Made by a program: the position numbers and the translations under genes. A model generated the notes under the pieces. That model searched no databases. It was not told where the DNA came from and saw only the letters and a list, made by a program, of their open reading frames with translations. A DNA stretch of 64,000 bases. Origin: Sapria himalayana. Lineage: Eukaryota > Streptophyta > Magnoliopsida > Malpighiales > Rafflesiaceae. Location of the stretch: assembly GCA_029783825.1 (NCBI GenBank), contig JAREIK010000514.1, positions 165,237 to 229,236 of the forward strand, given 5' to 3'. This document shows positions 39,222-52,840 of the stretch, piece after piece. The stretch's first letter is position 1. Every line of letters starts with the position of its first letter.

Positions 39222-41079
39222 CTATTTATTTATCTATTTACCTATCTACCTATCTATATATCATTCTGTCTATCAGTCTATGTGTCTATGTGTCTATCTA
39301 TCTATCTGTCTAATTGTCTATCTATCTATCTAACTTTCAATTAGTCTATCTGTTTATTTATATATCTTTCTATCTGTCTGTTTGTCTATCTAGCTATATG
39401 ACTATCTATCTATTTGACTATCTATCTATATGATTATTGTTATATTTGTTTATATGTCTATCAGTCTATCTTTCAATTTGTCTAACTATCTATCCAATCT
39501 TTAGTTTGAAATTCATTCGATCGATCTGTATATTTTTTGAATCTATCTATCTATCTATATGTCGATATGTCTATCTGTCTATTTGTCTATCTACTTATAT
39601 GTATATCAATCTATCTATTTATCGATCTGTCTATCTATCTATCTGTTTGTTTATTTGTCTATCTGTCTATATATCTTTATATATATTTGTTAATTAGTTT
39701 ATTTCTATATCTATCTTTTTTTCTATATGTTTATTTATCTAATTTTCTATCATTCTATCATTCTATTTCTCTATCTATCTATTTTTTAATTAGTTTATTT
39801 ATCTATTTATCATTCTATCTATATGTTTATTTATTTATCTTTCTATTTTTCTATCATTCTATTAGTCTATCTATTTATTTATCTATCTAACTAGTTGCCT
39901 ATATAGATATATATCATTCTATCTATTTTTCTATCTATATATCTATCTGTCTATATATCTTTCTATCAATGATTTTATTTATTTATCTGTCTATCTATCT
40001 GTCTATCTATCTATCTATCTTTTTGTCTAATAGTCTATTTGTATTTCTGTATAATTATCTATCTATTTGTTTAATTATCTATTTGTCTATCTTTCTATTT
40101 ATTTATCTATTTATCTATCTATTTGTCTACTTGTCTGCCTATCTACTTATATCCCTTTATGCATGTCTACTTGTCTACCTATCAACTTGTCTATTGATCT
40201 TCCTTTCTACTTTTCAACTTGTCTACCTATTTATCTATCTACTAGTCTACCTATTTTTTTGTAAAACTATATACATATCTCCCTATCTCCTAATCAACCT
40301 ATCAAAATATATAAGTGTCTAAGTGTCTATCTACCTATATCTATATTTATATACTTTCAATTTGTCTATCTTTCTATCTATATTCTATCTATCTATATAT
40401 CTGTCTATCTATCTATCTGCTTATCTATCTATCTTTCTATCGATCTAGTTATCTATATATGTATTTTTCTATCTGTATATTTGTATAACTGCTTATCTAT
40501 CTATATGTCTATATTTCATTCTGTGTATATGTATATATATTCATCTATATTTTAATTTATCTATCTATCTATCAGTCTGTCTTTCTATCTATCTATATAT
40601 CTGTCTGTCTATCTATCTATCTGTCTATGAGTCTATCTACATATCATTCTATCTCTCTATCAGCCTATCTATCTCTTTATATATATATATCTATATTCTT
40701 TATATAATTATATATCTATATATCTATATATCTGTCTACCTATCTATATGTCATTTTATCAATCTATCATTCTGTCAAAATATTAATCTATCTAACTATC
40801 GATCTATATGATGGATCTATCTATTTATCTGTCTAATTGTCTATCTATCTGACTATCTGTCAATATATCTATTTTTCTATCTATTTATCAGTCTACCAAT
40901 CTATCCATCCATCCCCCTGTCTATCTATCTATCTATCTATCTGTTTGTCTATCTATCTATTTATCTGTCTATCTATATATATGTCTATCTATCTACTAGT
41001 CTATCTATCTAGTTGTCTATCTATCTAACTGGCTATTAATCTATCTGTCTTTCTATCTATATTATATCTGTCTATCAGT

Positions 41080-41460
41080 CAATCTATCTACCAGTCTACC
41101 TGTCTACATGTCTACCTATCAACCTGTCCACATATATATGTGCCTACCCATTTACCTATCTACCTTACTATCTATGTACCTGTCTACCTATCTACTCATT
41201 TACCAACCTATATGTGTAACTGTCAACTTGTCTACCTGTATATCTATCTACCTATATACCTATCTACTTGTCTATTAGTCAAGTTATCGACATCTCTACC
41301 AGTCTACCTATCTATGTGTATACCTTTCTACCTCTCTACCTGTCTACTTTTCTACTTTTCTACCTGTCTACCTATCTATTTGCATAACCATCAGCCTATC
41401 AACCTGTCTACTTGTCTACCTATCTACATGTCTACCTATCTACCTATAAACATGTATATC
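41080..41460. repeat. TCTACC-enriched variant domain of the satellite
   Basis: Here the usual TCTATC unit is largely replaced by TCTACC (CTACCTGTCTAC, CTACCTATCTAC and similar), repeated over about 380 bp, with a weaker similar domain at about 40120-40330. A local change of the same base across dozens of units indicates local homogenisation. Confidence 0.75.
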
Positions 41461-42080
41461 TATCTATCTATCTATCTGTCTATCTATTTATATGTATATC
41501 TTTCTAATTATAATATCTATCGTTTTGTCTATTTTTATATCTATCAATCTGTCTGTCTGTCTATCAATATATCAATAAATAAATCAATATAACTATCTTG
41601 TTATCTTTATATCTATCTATCTATTTGTTTATCTATCAATTAGTTTATCTGTCTACCTATTTATTTATTTATCTATTTTTGAATATATCTATTTATATAT
41701 TTCTTATCTTTCTATCTTTCAATTTGTCATCTTTCTATCTCTCAATCTATCTATTAACTATCCATCAATTTGTCAATATATCTATCTGTCTATCTATCTA
41801 TATGTTTATATATCAATCTTTCTCTATTCTATTTATTTATCTATCAATTTATCTATTTATCTCTTTCTCTATCTATCTTTCAATCAATCAATCAATCTGT
41901 CTATATATCTATCTTCTATCTATCTATCATTCTATCTATCTATTAGTCAATCTGTCTATTTGTTAATCTGTCAATCAATCAATCAATCTAACTATATATA
42001 TATATATATATATATATCTGTATATATGTTTACCTATCTACCTGTCTATCTATTTACTTATCTAGATATCTACCTTTTAC

Positions 42081-42800
42081 CTCTACAAGTATATGTATCC
42101 ATTATGAAGCATCCCTAGTATCTATGTATATATGTAATTATATATATACATGTATGTATGTATCCATTATGTATCCATGTATGTATGTATCCATATATAC
42201 ATATGTATGTATATATCCACACATATATAACAAACAACTAGATATTCTTTTTCTATTCCCTCTACGAGTATTTATATAAAGTAGAGTGTAAATATCCATT
42301 ATGAAGCATGAACATCAAAGAACTAGATATTATGTGATAAGCATAAAAAAAGGAATAAACACCTTAACTAGGGCTGCAAAAATCATCTTAGTTTGTTCAA
42401 AATTGTGTTGAATCTGCAAACACAAGGCACAAAAAATTTGCAACCAGTTTTTACAAGATGAAAGTTCAATACATACATACATACATACATTGATACATAC
42501 ATACATAGATACATACATACACATATATGACCTAATTCTTTTTCTCTTCACTCTACAAGTATTTACATAAAGTAGAGTGTAAACATCCATTATGTAGCAT
42601 GAACATCAAAAATCTAGATTTCTGTCATAAGCATAACAAAAAAGAACAAACACCTTAACCAGGGCTGCAAAAATCATCTTTGTTTGTTCGAAATTGTGTT
42701 GAAACTAGAAACACAAAGCACAAGATATTTGCAATTGGATTTTACAGGATCAAAGTTCAATACATACATTCATGGACACACACACACACACACACATAAA
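42081..42800. repeat. Tandem repeat of ~291 bp with CTCTAC...GTAGAG inverted motif
   Basis: Two full copies start at 42260 (CTCTACGAGTATTTATATAA) and 42551 (CTCTACAAGTATTTACATAA), a period of 291 bp, sharing ATCCATTATG.AGCATGAACATCAAA, CACCTTAAC.AGGGCTGCAAA and ACAGGATCAAAG/ACAAGATGAAAG. A partial third copy begins at 42081. Each full copy opens with an inverted pair (CACTCTAC at 42549 and GTAGAGTG at 42572). Copies end in ATACATAC or ACACAC microsatellites. No family is recognised. Confidence 0.75.
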
Positions 42801-44280
42801 AGAACAACCTAAAATAAATGATTAAATTTTAACATAAGAATGTTTGGAATTGCATTGTGATTAAAAAAGCATACTCAAAACTAGATGGAAGACACAGCCT
42901 AAAAAATTAATTAGTGAGGTCTTGAGTTTGAATATCACTTTAAATCAAGAGAAAAATGGACCTACCCGAACTTACCTAGAGTGAGAATATTAATGAAAGC
43001 ACATCATTATCATACTCTTAAAATATCTAGGAGTACTAAATTATTAAAATATTACAATTAGATATTTGTTTATTCTTTGACCAATTTTAAATTCTAAAAG
43101 AATATTAATACTAGATGTTTTATAAATTATTTTATAATTTTCAAAATAAAAAAAAGGCTTAAATGAAAAATACTTAATATAATTTTCTCTCCTAAAATTA
43201 AGAACTACAAAAAAGTAATATTCACTAATTAAAATCTTGAGAGGAATACCCAAAATCATTATTCCTCCAAGAAAATTTAATATAATAAACAAACTCTAAT
43301 AAAAATATGATATAAAAATAACATGCTATTAAATTCCAAAATTTTTTTGGCAAACATGCTGATGTCATTTTGATTTATTATTTTCGAACAAAATATTTTA
43401 TTGAAATTTGATGTGTGCGTATTTAATATTCCATCAATCATTTGTCTTAAAAACATGATGGCATAAAAAAATTAAAAAACAATTTTTTAAAATTAAAGAG
43501 TCCAAATAATCATGTAATTTTAAAATGTTTGTCTCTCTTCTAAATATGTAACCCAACCAAATGTTTTTTTCCCTTAACTACATTATATTATCATGTAGTA
43601 TGAACATGAGATAGTCAATAAATAATTTCTTAGTTTTTAAAATTTTAATTTCATTTGAGGTTGTACCTAGTATACAAGACTATCACTTAGTGCAATATTT
43701 ATGAGATATTGATATCTCAATAATTATCCTTCAAAAATTAATAAAAGCTATGTCTAATAAATCTCAAAACCAAGACTTATTGTCCTTTGACAAAGATACT
43801 TGTCATCACATCAAGACAATGATTTCTAATATATACATACAAAATAAGAACTTCTAAAGTAATCATGATCCACTGTACATGACATTTAAATCTCACCAAG
43901 AGAGAGAGATAGAAATAAGCATTACACGACTTGATGATCCCAATCCGAAGATGTAAATTCTAAATGGATACATTCACAATCTATTTTAAATGAGTTTTCT
44001 ATCATATCAGTTGATCTAGTTTAGAATAATGAGTTGGACATTCCAATTACATTATAGACAAATATATATAATAAAGAGGAATCCAAGAAAAAGATTGATC
44101 GACAAGACTAGATTGGTAATGAATGATTTTACATAGCATTATAATATAGATTTTATATGATTAACATTATTTGATATAACATGACCACTAATTGGTTATT
44201 ACTTTCTATTTATCATCACATATATAAAATATATATTAGCTCGATATAAAGAATACATTGCTTTATAATAATTTATATAA
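42801..44280. other. AT-rich sequence; no gene recognised
   Basis: No domain or convincing open frame on either strand. The minus-strand frame at 43044-43292 is short and AT-driven. It may include the upstream, unrecognisable part of the copia element that follows. Confidence 0.4.
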
Positions 44281-45433
44281 AAATTACTTAGATAGTAGTC
44301 ATTAGAATTCATTGTTCCTAGAAGCAAAGAGCGCATATATGATATACAGAATATGAAAGGAAATTTATAACCTCAAGCAGTCTCCCAAGACATGATTTAA
44401 TAATTTTACTTAATATTTACTATATTTTGTCATAAAAATAAGTCAAATTTATCTATTTTTTAAGTTGATCAAGATGTTAGTATGTGAAACTAATTCTATT
44501 CGATGATAATGATCTAATTACATGAGATAATTAGTTTGATATATCTAAACTAAAATCTACAAACCAAGTTGCAGATATTATTTAAAATATTTGAGATTTT
44601 TTTAGTGTTGAAAAGTATGACAACTCTTTCACAGAAAAGATAAATGTTATATATTTTATCTGTTAAGAAATATCATGATGTACATCACTGGCTTACTACT
44701 TGATATAAATATAGACTTATCTAGATAAGTTGGTCCCTCAATTGACTCAACTACATATAGAATAATCATAAAAAACTAAATTTTCTAATAATAATTATGT
44801 CTGATATTACCTATGATCTCAGTATATTTAGTTATTTTTAAAATTTACATAAACATATTCATATGAAAACAATATTAAAATTCTGAGGTATATGAAAAAA
44901 AAATTCAAGAAATGGGATTATAATTAAAGATAATGAACATTATTGGATAGGTACATATTCAGATTCTAGTTGGACTTCTACGATCACAAAGCAAAAAAAT
45001 TGACATATGTTTTTATTTTTATTTTGTGTAAATAACTTTATCTTATATAAAAATAAAAGATAAATAATTATTTCGAGATGCAGTATATAAAAAAAATACA
45101 AAGATATGACATCAGCAACTTAAAAATTTCAATGGATCAAATACTTTTTGAATGAGCTTTATCTTCCAGTTTAGAGATTGATGATATTTCACTATGATGG
45201 CCAAATAGCCAAACACATTGCAGCCAACTCAATGTTCTTTGAGCGGACAAAGCATATTAAGATTAATAATCATTTCATTCAAAATAAAATTCAGGATATT
45301 TTGATCACTACAACCTACATACCTATCAATGAGCTGAGTAAGAACATCTTCATGTAGGCTATTAGAGAACCATAATTTTTTGTCCACTCTTCCAAGCTAG
45401 GAATATGTGATATGCATGCATTCACTTTAGAAG
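44281..45433 (+). pseudogene. Ty1/copia pol remnant: reverse transcriptase to RNase H C-terminus
   Basis: Fragments in shifting + frames match copia pol in the correct order. KERIYD (about 44325) corresponds to the xExIYM motif. YNLKQSPKT (44366) corresponds to LYGLKQSPR. FDDNDLIT (about 44495) stands at the YVDD motif. DITYDLSIFS (about 44800) matches the DITYAVS motif. YSDSSW (about 44955) matches the SDADWAG motif of RNase H. The last part is the clearest: QIAKHIAANSMFFERTKHIK (about 45205-45260), then TTTYIPINE, and SKLGICDMHAF (45392-45424), the usual pol terminus. Many stops and frame breaks show an old copy. Gag, protease and integrase are not recognisable upstream. Confidence 0.65.
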
Positions 45434-46600
45434 GTGTTCAATTTTTAATTTAATATTTTTTTTTATTTGATTTTTATTGTTTGGGAATACAGGACTTGTT
45501 AGCTTCCCCAAACCATATACATGAGATTATATATATCCAAAATACTATATTTCATTTTTATTAAAATTATTTTTATTTTTTTCAAAGATTCTCAACTCTC
45601 TCTCTCTCTCTCTCTACTCTATGAAAAACCAAAATAATACTTATTTACACTTGATTAAATAAGTATTGAAAAAATATAAAAATAAATTTATTTTTATAGA
45701 GTATTTATCAATTTATAAAATATTCACAATATAATTTTTTTGATAGTTGGTTTGGTGTTTACAAAAAAGAAAAAAAATATTTCCACATAATATTGATATC
45801 AATATAGATATATATATTAAAGTATAACATATATGTTTTATATGTGGGATGTAAAGTAAATTTGTTACATCTATAAATTACATTAAGATTCAAAGTTAAG
45901 TTGATATTTTCTTGTCATGGTTATAAATGAGCTGACAAGCCAACTATGAAATTTTTTTTTTCATATTTTCTTAATAATATTTTCTTAATAATATGGTTAA
46001 TAATATGGTTATAGATATATACATTAAGATACATTGATATATGCTATATATAGATAATATTTTCTTAAGAATTGAAACTAGAAAAAAATTAAATTGAAAA
46101 TTAGATAGATAGCAAATGTTTAAAAGTAAAAAATTGAAAAATAAAAGATTAAAAATAAAATATTTAATTTGTAACTTTGATTTTAAACTGAAAAAATCAA
46201 TTTTTCAAAATATAATTATTTTCGAAATTTATGATTTATAATTCAAAAGAAATACAATTTTTTTAAAAAAATACTAACTAAAAAATTAAAACAATTGACC
46301 CAAATAAAGTATAATAGAAAAATATATGTTAGATTAAAAAATAAATAATATTAAAAAAATAATTAATTACTCAAGTTATGATTCAAAATCTTTACTTTTT
46401 ATAAGAAAAAATATAAATAGGATGGTTAAAATAGATAAGTGTTTAAAAAGATGAATGTGTAACTTATTAATCTCTTCTAAGAGATGCAAACTATAATAGA
46501 AAAAAAATCTTCTTTGATAACTTATTAATCTCAACACTACATTCCTAATCTGAATAGAAAGAGTTGATCAATAAGATAATTTTCTTACATACCAAAGGAA
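45434..46600. other. AT-rich sequence after copia pol; possible remnant of the 3' LTR
   Basis: In copia elements the 3' LTR begins with TG shortly after the pol terminus. Here AGAAGGTGTTCAATTTT follows the last recognisable pol codons, so an LTR may start near 45434, but no second LTR or far boundary could be found. A (TC)n run is at 45594-45614. The rest is AT-rich with no gene. Confidence 0.35.
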
Positions 46601-46620
46601 GATTTTCAGATGACTGCAAA

Positions 46621-46897
46621 TTATTTTCCCTCCATTACATACCAAAGGAAGCAGCTTACAAGACTATGAAAGTTGCTTGTAAAACATCCAATTGCATCAG
46701 TAATGACTACTAGATGACCATAAATGTCTTGTATGGAGCCGACGAGCTTTCTCTTGGGGCCAAAACACATTGTATGGGTTGGTATCATTAACAAGTGGAG
46801 GAGAATTAAAAATAAACCACACCCCATGCCACCAATCACTTATCAAACACGTAAGTAGGATAAAAAAAAATTCAAAATAGAAATAAATAGCAAGCAT
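46621..46897 (-). other. Unrecognised moderately GC segment with short open frames
   Basis: A 280-bp island of more balanced composition in very AT-rich DNA, with two overlapping minus-strand frames of 72 and 66 codons. One has hydrophobic stretches followed by MCFGPKRKLVGSIQDIYGH. I recognise no domain. Balanced composition suggests decayed coding or captured gene sequence, but this is speculative. Confidence 0.3.
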
Positions 46898-47019
46898 GCA
46901 ATAAAATCTATAAAAGCAACTCCTGTGATCTATTAACTACTGAAACTATGATTGATGAATAATGTTAATCATAGAGGTATCAAAAGGGCTGTGTTGTGCC
47001 AGAATGACCCATTATAGTG

Positions 47020-47651
47020 TAACATATATGTATAGTTATATGTTATTATCCATATAGTATATGTAGTTATAAATAGTTATATATAGTTAAACATATAGTT
47101 ATATATATATATATATATATATTCATACAAGTAGTTATATGTAGTTACATAAATATATACAAAGTTATAAACAGATATATAGATTTACATATATGTATAC
47201 ATAGTTAAAAATATAGTTATATTTATTTATATAAAGTTTTATATAGTTATACAAATATTTATATATAGTCAAACACATATAGGTAAACAAAATATTGTAT
47301 GTTGTTATACAAGTAATTATAAATATAGTCACATGTGGTTATACATATAGTTACACATATAGTTAAACTTATATTTATACGTGTAGGTATATATATATAT
47401 ATATATTTGTATATTATTTTATATATTTAAACATATAGTTATGTATAGGTATAGATATAGTAAAATACATGTTTATATAATAATATATAAAAATGTATAT
47501 TAAATATATGTTGAAAATTATATATTTAAATAAAGTTATGTATAAAGTTTTTATAGTTAAACATATTGTAAGATACAATTATTTATAGTTATATGTTATT
47601 ATAGATTAAGTATATGTAGATAAAAATAGTTATACATATTTAAACATATAG

Positions 47652-47694
<43 letters not shown>

Positions 47695-48303
47695 CATACA
47701 AGTAGTTATATGTTGTCATACATAAATCTATACAAAGTAATAAAAAATTATATAGATTTACTTATATGTATACATATATGTATACATAGTTACAAATATA
47801 GTTATATTTAATTATATAGAGCTTTATATAGTTATACAATTTTTTATATATAGTTATACACATATAGTTAAACATAATGTTGTATGTTGTTATAGATGTA
47901 ATAATAAATATAGTTACATGTGGTTATACATATAGTTACACAAATAGATATACTAATATTAATACATGTAGGTATATATATATTTCATATAATTATATAT
48001 ATTTATACATATAGTTATGTATAGGTATAGATATAGTAAAATACATTTGTATATATTAATATATAAAAATCTATATTAAATATATGTTGTAAATTATATA
48101 TTTAAATATAGTTACGTTTAATGTTTTTATATTTATACATATAGTAAGATATAATTATTTATAGGTAAATGTTATTATACATATAGTATATATAGATATA
48201 AATAGTTATATATAGTTAAACATATGAATATGTGTGTGTGTATATATATATATATGCATATATATATATATATACACACACACATACATACATACATATA
48301 TAC

Positions 48304-48349
<46 letters not shown>

Positions 48350-49435
48350 TTATTTATTCATACAAGTAGATATATGTATTTTTTCATAAATATATACAAA
48401 GTTATAAACAAATATATAGATTTACATATATGTACATAGTTACAAATATAGTTATATTTAATTATATAGAGTGTTATATAGTTATACAAATATGTATATA
48501 TAGTTATCCACATATAGTTAAACATAATATTGTATGTTGTTATAGATGTAATTATAAATATAGTTACATGTGGTTATACATATAGTTACACATATATTTA
48601 TACTTATATTTATACATGCAGATATATATATTTTTTCATATAATTTTATATATTTATATATATAGTTATGTATGGGCATAGATATAGTTAAATACATTTT
48701 TATATACTATTATATAAAATTGTATATTAAATATATGTTGTTAATTATATATTTAAATATAGTTATGTATAGTGTTTTTATAGTTAAACATATAGTAAAA
48801 ATCAATTATTTATAGTTAAATGTTCTTATACCTATAGTATATTCAGTTATAAATAGATTTATATATAATCATATTTAATTATACATATTGTTATAAATAT
48901 GTATGTAGTTAAGATGTAGTTATATATAACATTTTTATTGTTATACATATAGTAAAATGCAATTATATATCGTTATAAATTATTATAAAAATAGTATATT
49001 TTGTTAGAAATATAGTTATATAGAATTATACATATAGTTATTAATTATAATATAGTTAAAAAAATAGTTATATAGAGTTATAAATATAGTTATAAAATTA
49101 GTTTACATTGTTACAATATAATTAAATATAGTTATGAAAAGATTTATATAGTTATACGAATATTTATAAATAATTAGCCATATATAGTTAAACATATAGT
49201 TATATATAAATGTTGTTATAAGTTTTAATTATAATTATAGTTACATGTGTGATTGCACACATAGTTATCCATATAGTTTTAAATGTAGTTATACATGTTG
49301 TAGATGTAGTTATATATAGTTTTTCATGTAATTATATATATTTAGTCATATGGCTATGTATTGGTATTGATGTAGATAAATACATTTATATATAGTATGT
49401 TAATATACATATTATTAAATACATTTATATATAGT

Positions 49436-49466
<31 letters not shown>

Positions 49467-49600
49467 GTTTATTAAATATATGTTGTTATATTTATATATA
49501 GTTATGTATACTATTTTAATAATTATACATATAGTAAAATACACTTAAATATATTTATGTGTTATTAATCTTGGGATTATCACATTTACATAATTTATTC
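47020..49600. repeat. AT-rich TATAGTTATA satellite with ~0.6-kb higher-order units
   Basis: Short motifs of the type TATAGTTATACATATAGTTA repeat throughout. Larger units are visible: the landmark ACATGTGGTTATACATATAG occurs at 47331, 47916 and 48566, with a diverged fourth at 49242, giving spacings of 585, 650 and 676 bp. Other ordered landmarks (TTCATACAAGTAG, TATACAAAGT, TTGTATGTTGTTATA) recur with it. (TA)n runs of differing length sit at the same place in each unit (47098-47121, 47655-47691, 48318-48345). The same satellite is present at 62060-64000. Confidence 0.85.
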
Positions 49601-50664
49601 TGTAAGAATTAAATATGTTGTTATATACACACGGCTCACCACAAACACCAACACCAATTGTTACTAATACATATGTGGGAAAATACAAACTAAAAGAAGC
49701 CGGTCTAAGTGGAAAAATAAAAAAAAATAGATGAACACATCCATGTCTAGAATTAGTAAACCAAGATTTATGGGAGAATATACATAAGTTAGGAAAAAGA
49801 TGGAATTTGAAAAAAAAAATACTAGAATCAAAACAAACACTCTTGTATTAAGATAAGTGATGAATAGTTAGGGTAGAAAGCTTACCTCAAATCAATAAGA
49901 AACTCACGGTTGAAAGAAATCACTTCCACTATTAGGTTTCATTTTGATTTATCCTTGTTGGGAGAGAGAGACTGATGGCACTAGTTAGAAACTTAGAGTT
50001 GTCTCTGGACAACAATAACCAGTTTTAGAAGTATTATAATTTCGTAAATGTTTTAATTTTTAATTATCAAAATATTTAATAAACAATAAATAAATATAAA
50101 ACATAAATACTCATCTTTTGTTTACTTAATAAATTATTTTCAACAAGTTATTGTGAGTGTACAAAGGTACACATGAAAAATAAACACTTTGTAATTTTTA
50201 ATTATCAAATTAATTAAACAATAAATATATAAACAATTTCAAAATATAGATGTTTAGCCTTCCAACTAGAAAAAAAAATCATGTCTACAAAATTTTTAAA
50301 CTTAATATTGCAAGGCACACATGAAAAGATGATTGGTCTTCAAGCCACTCTCTTAAGAATTATAAATACTTTTTATGTTAAAAAATATATAAATATATAT
50401 ATTTTATGGTTATAAATTTTTAAGAATTCATATTTATTTTTAAGAAGATAAAATGAAATAATTTTAAAGGCATAAAATTTCATATTATTTTATATCATTT
50501 ATAATTTTTAAAATTCTAAAAATTACTTAAAGTGAGAAGATAAATAAAAAAAGATATACTTATTATTTTAATAAAAAGTGAATATTAAAAGTTAATAGTA
50601 AAAATATTACTTAATTATTTAATTCTAATAAATTTTAGTAGGAGGAAATATCTATGTATTTATT
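49601..50664. other. AT-rich sequence between the AT satellite and the CACTA C 5' region
   Basis: No open frame or recognisable domain. 49620-49990 has more balanced composition than its surroundings but no identifiable feature. Confidence 0.4.
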
Positions 50665-51861
50665 ATTAAATATCAATTTATTTTCTTTAAAATTTAATGA
50701 AAAAATTAAAATTTTTATTATAATTCAAAATTTTCAAATTTTGTAGTAATTTTTTTAAAAGTTCCCAATAATCATAAATTGTTTATACATATAATAATAT
50801 TAATATTTACTAATTTATTCGTCAATTCATCAAAAATATTTAATCATACAATAAATTATTTTACCTTTATATTAGTAGATATTTTATTATATGTTCATTT
50901 TTTTTAAATATCTTTATAGATTAATATAATTATAGAATTAATTATTTAATATTACTTTACTTCAAACTTTTATGTTTTTAATTAAAAATTTTTAAATTAT
51001 TTTTAATAATTTTTTTAAAATTTTATAATCATAAAAATATTTATTTGAGTTCTTATTAATAATTTTTTTTTAATTTTTATAATTTTTTAATTATTTATTT
51101 ATAATATCTTATTTTTATAATTTTACATGGAGAATGTGTCCTTCAAGAATTGCTCATCCATAGACCATGACATACATTTAATAACCAAAATTAAATAAAA
51201 TATTTAAACAAATAATAAATTAAAAAAAATTAAATCATTATAGATTAGAGACGGAAAGTATCCATAGTGCAAATTGCTAGGGAAAATCACTAGCTAAATG
51301 GATAAATTTTGTGAAAAATAAAATTTAAGAAATAATCTCTTGCAATAAAATATAAAATAGAAAATAATTTTAGATATTTATTTTCCAATGGATTTTATCT
51401 CAATATAATTAGCTAGGAAAAATCCAACGCTAAATTCTCGGTTTTCTTGCATGAAAATCTATAAAAATATTAGCATCAAAATTTATTTCGATATAATTAG
51501 CTAGGACAAATCCATCACTAAATTCCCAGTTTTTTTCCGGGTTTCATTTCACGGAAATCTATGAAAATATTATGGATGGAATTTATCTTGATATTATTAG
51601 CTAGAAAAATTCCATCGCTAAATTCGTGGCTAATTTTTTTGGTTTTTTTTGCAGAAATCTACGAAAATATTAGCGACAACTAATTTTCAATCATACATTT
51701 TAATCACTAATCTATCACTAATATGTCACTAGTATTTATTTCAATGTAAAATCAAAAATCCTATGTTATTACCTTGATTTCCCTAGCCAATCCTTATCTA
51801 TTTAGCTAGGGAATGATCCCTAGTAATATTTTCTTAATTAAATTGACTTTTTCTTGTAGTG
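50665..51861 (-). mobile_element. CACTA element C, X-type (5') end
   Basis: Homologous along its length to the right 1.1 kb of element B. The last 560 bp hold about three ~100-bp subterminal repeats of the form ATTAGCTAGGA..AATCCATC.CTAAATTC...CTATGAAAATATTA. The terminus TTTTTCTTGTAGTG ends at 51861 and the satellite resumes within a few bases. The rest of the element would extend left, so the 42.1-51.9 kb block may be its interior, but no Y-type end can be seen near 42 kb; the left side appears lost or replaced by satellite. Confidence 0.75.
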
Positions 51862-52073
51862 AATGCCTATCTGTCTGTCTATCTATCAGTATATTGATTT
51901 ATCTATTGATTAATATATCTATCTTTCTATCTAATCATCTATCTATCTGTCAATTTATTAATCTATCCATCTATCTATCCTGTATCGGTCTATCTATCTA
52001 TCTGACTATCTATATGACTATCTATCTATCTTTTGATAAGTCTATCTATCTGTCTATTTATCCATCAATCTAT

Positions 52074-52075
<2 letters not shown>

Positions 52076-52129
<54 letters not shown>
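52076..52129. repeat. (AT)n microsatellite
   Basis: An uninterrupted AT dinucleotide run of about 54 bp embedded in the tetranucleotide array. Confidence 0.95.
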
Positions 52130-52133
<4 letters not shown>

Positions 52134-52840
52134 CTATCAATCTATCTATCTATTTGTCCTTTTTTGTCTTTCTTTTTATCTATTTGTTTGTCTATCTATT
52201 TGTCTATCTATCTATCTTTGTTTCTATCTTTATATCTATCTATCTATTTGATTATCGATCTATCTTAATATCTAATGTCTATATGTTAGTATATCTGTCT
52301 ATCTATCTATCTGTCTGTCAATATGTGTGTATATCTATCTGTTTATATATTTATCTATATGTCTATCTATCTATCTATATGTCTAAAATATTTCTGTCTA
52401 TTTATGAATGAATGAATGAATCAATCTATCTATATGTCTATCTTTATGTTAATTTATCTGTCTATCTATATGTATGTCTATTTGCCTATCTATCTATCTG
52501 TATATTTGTCCATCTACATGACTGTCTATTTATTTATCTATAAGTCTATCTATTTGTCTATCTATCTATCTATCATTCTTTCTATCTATCTATGTATCGC
52601 TATGTATTTTTATAAGTCTATCTATCTTTCTATCTATTTGTCTATTTGTCTATTAATCAGTCTATCTACTTGTCTGTCCATGTGTCTGTCTATTTGTAAG
52701 TCTATCAATCTGTCTATTTATCTATCTATTTATCTGATCATCTATCTATCTATCTATCTGTATGTCTATAAAACTATCTATCTATCTATGTGTTTATCTT
52801 TTTATCTATATATCTTCCTATCTCTCTATCCATCTGTCTT

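Larger units (their letters stand above)
25299..42080. repeat. GATA/GACA tetranucleotide satellite, block 3
   Basis: The longest uninterrupted block (16.8 kb), same unit and orientation as the others. Subregions include TG-rich islands (26661-26690, 26722-26740, 28460-28475), (TA)n islands (about 37730-37752, 38902-38932), a 1.7-kb higher-order duplication (25.4-28.8 kb), an exact 31-bp duplication (39160-39221) and a TCTACC-enriched domain (41080-41460). It fades through (TA)n at 41994-42017 and about 60 bp of degenerate repeat into the AT-rich block at 42.08 kb. No coding sequence, tRNA or rRNA was seen. Confidence 0.95.

Noticed and set aside
42330..43292. Minus-strand frames of 86 and 82 codons
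   Set aside because: The first lies in the 291-bp tandem repeat and its ATACATAC run; the second is AT-driven with no family.
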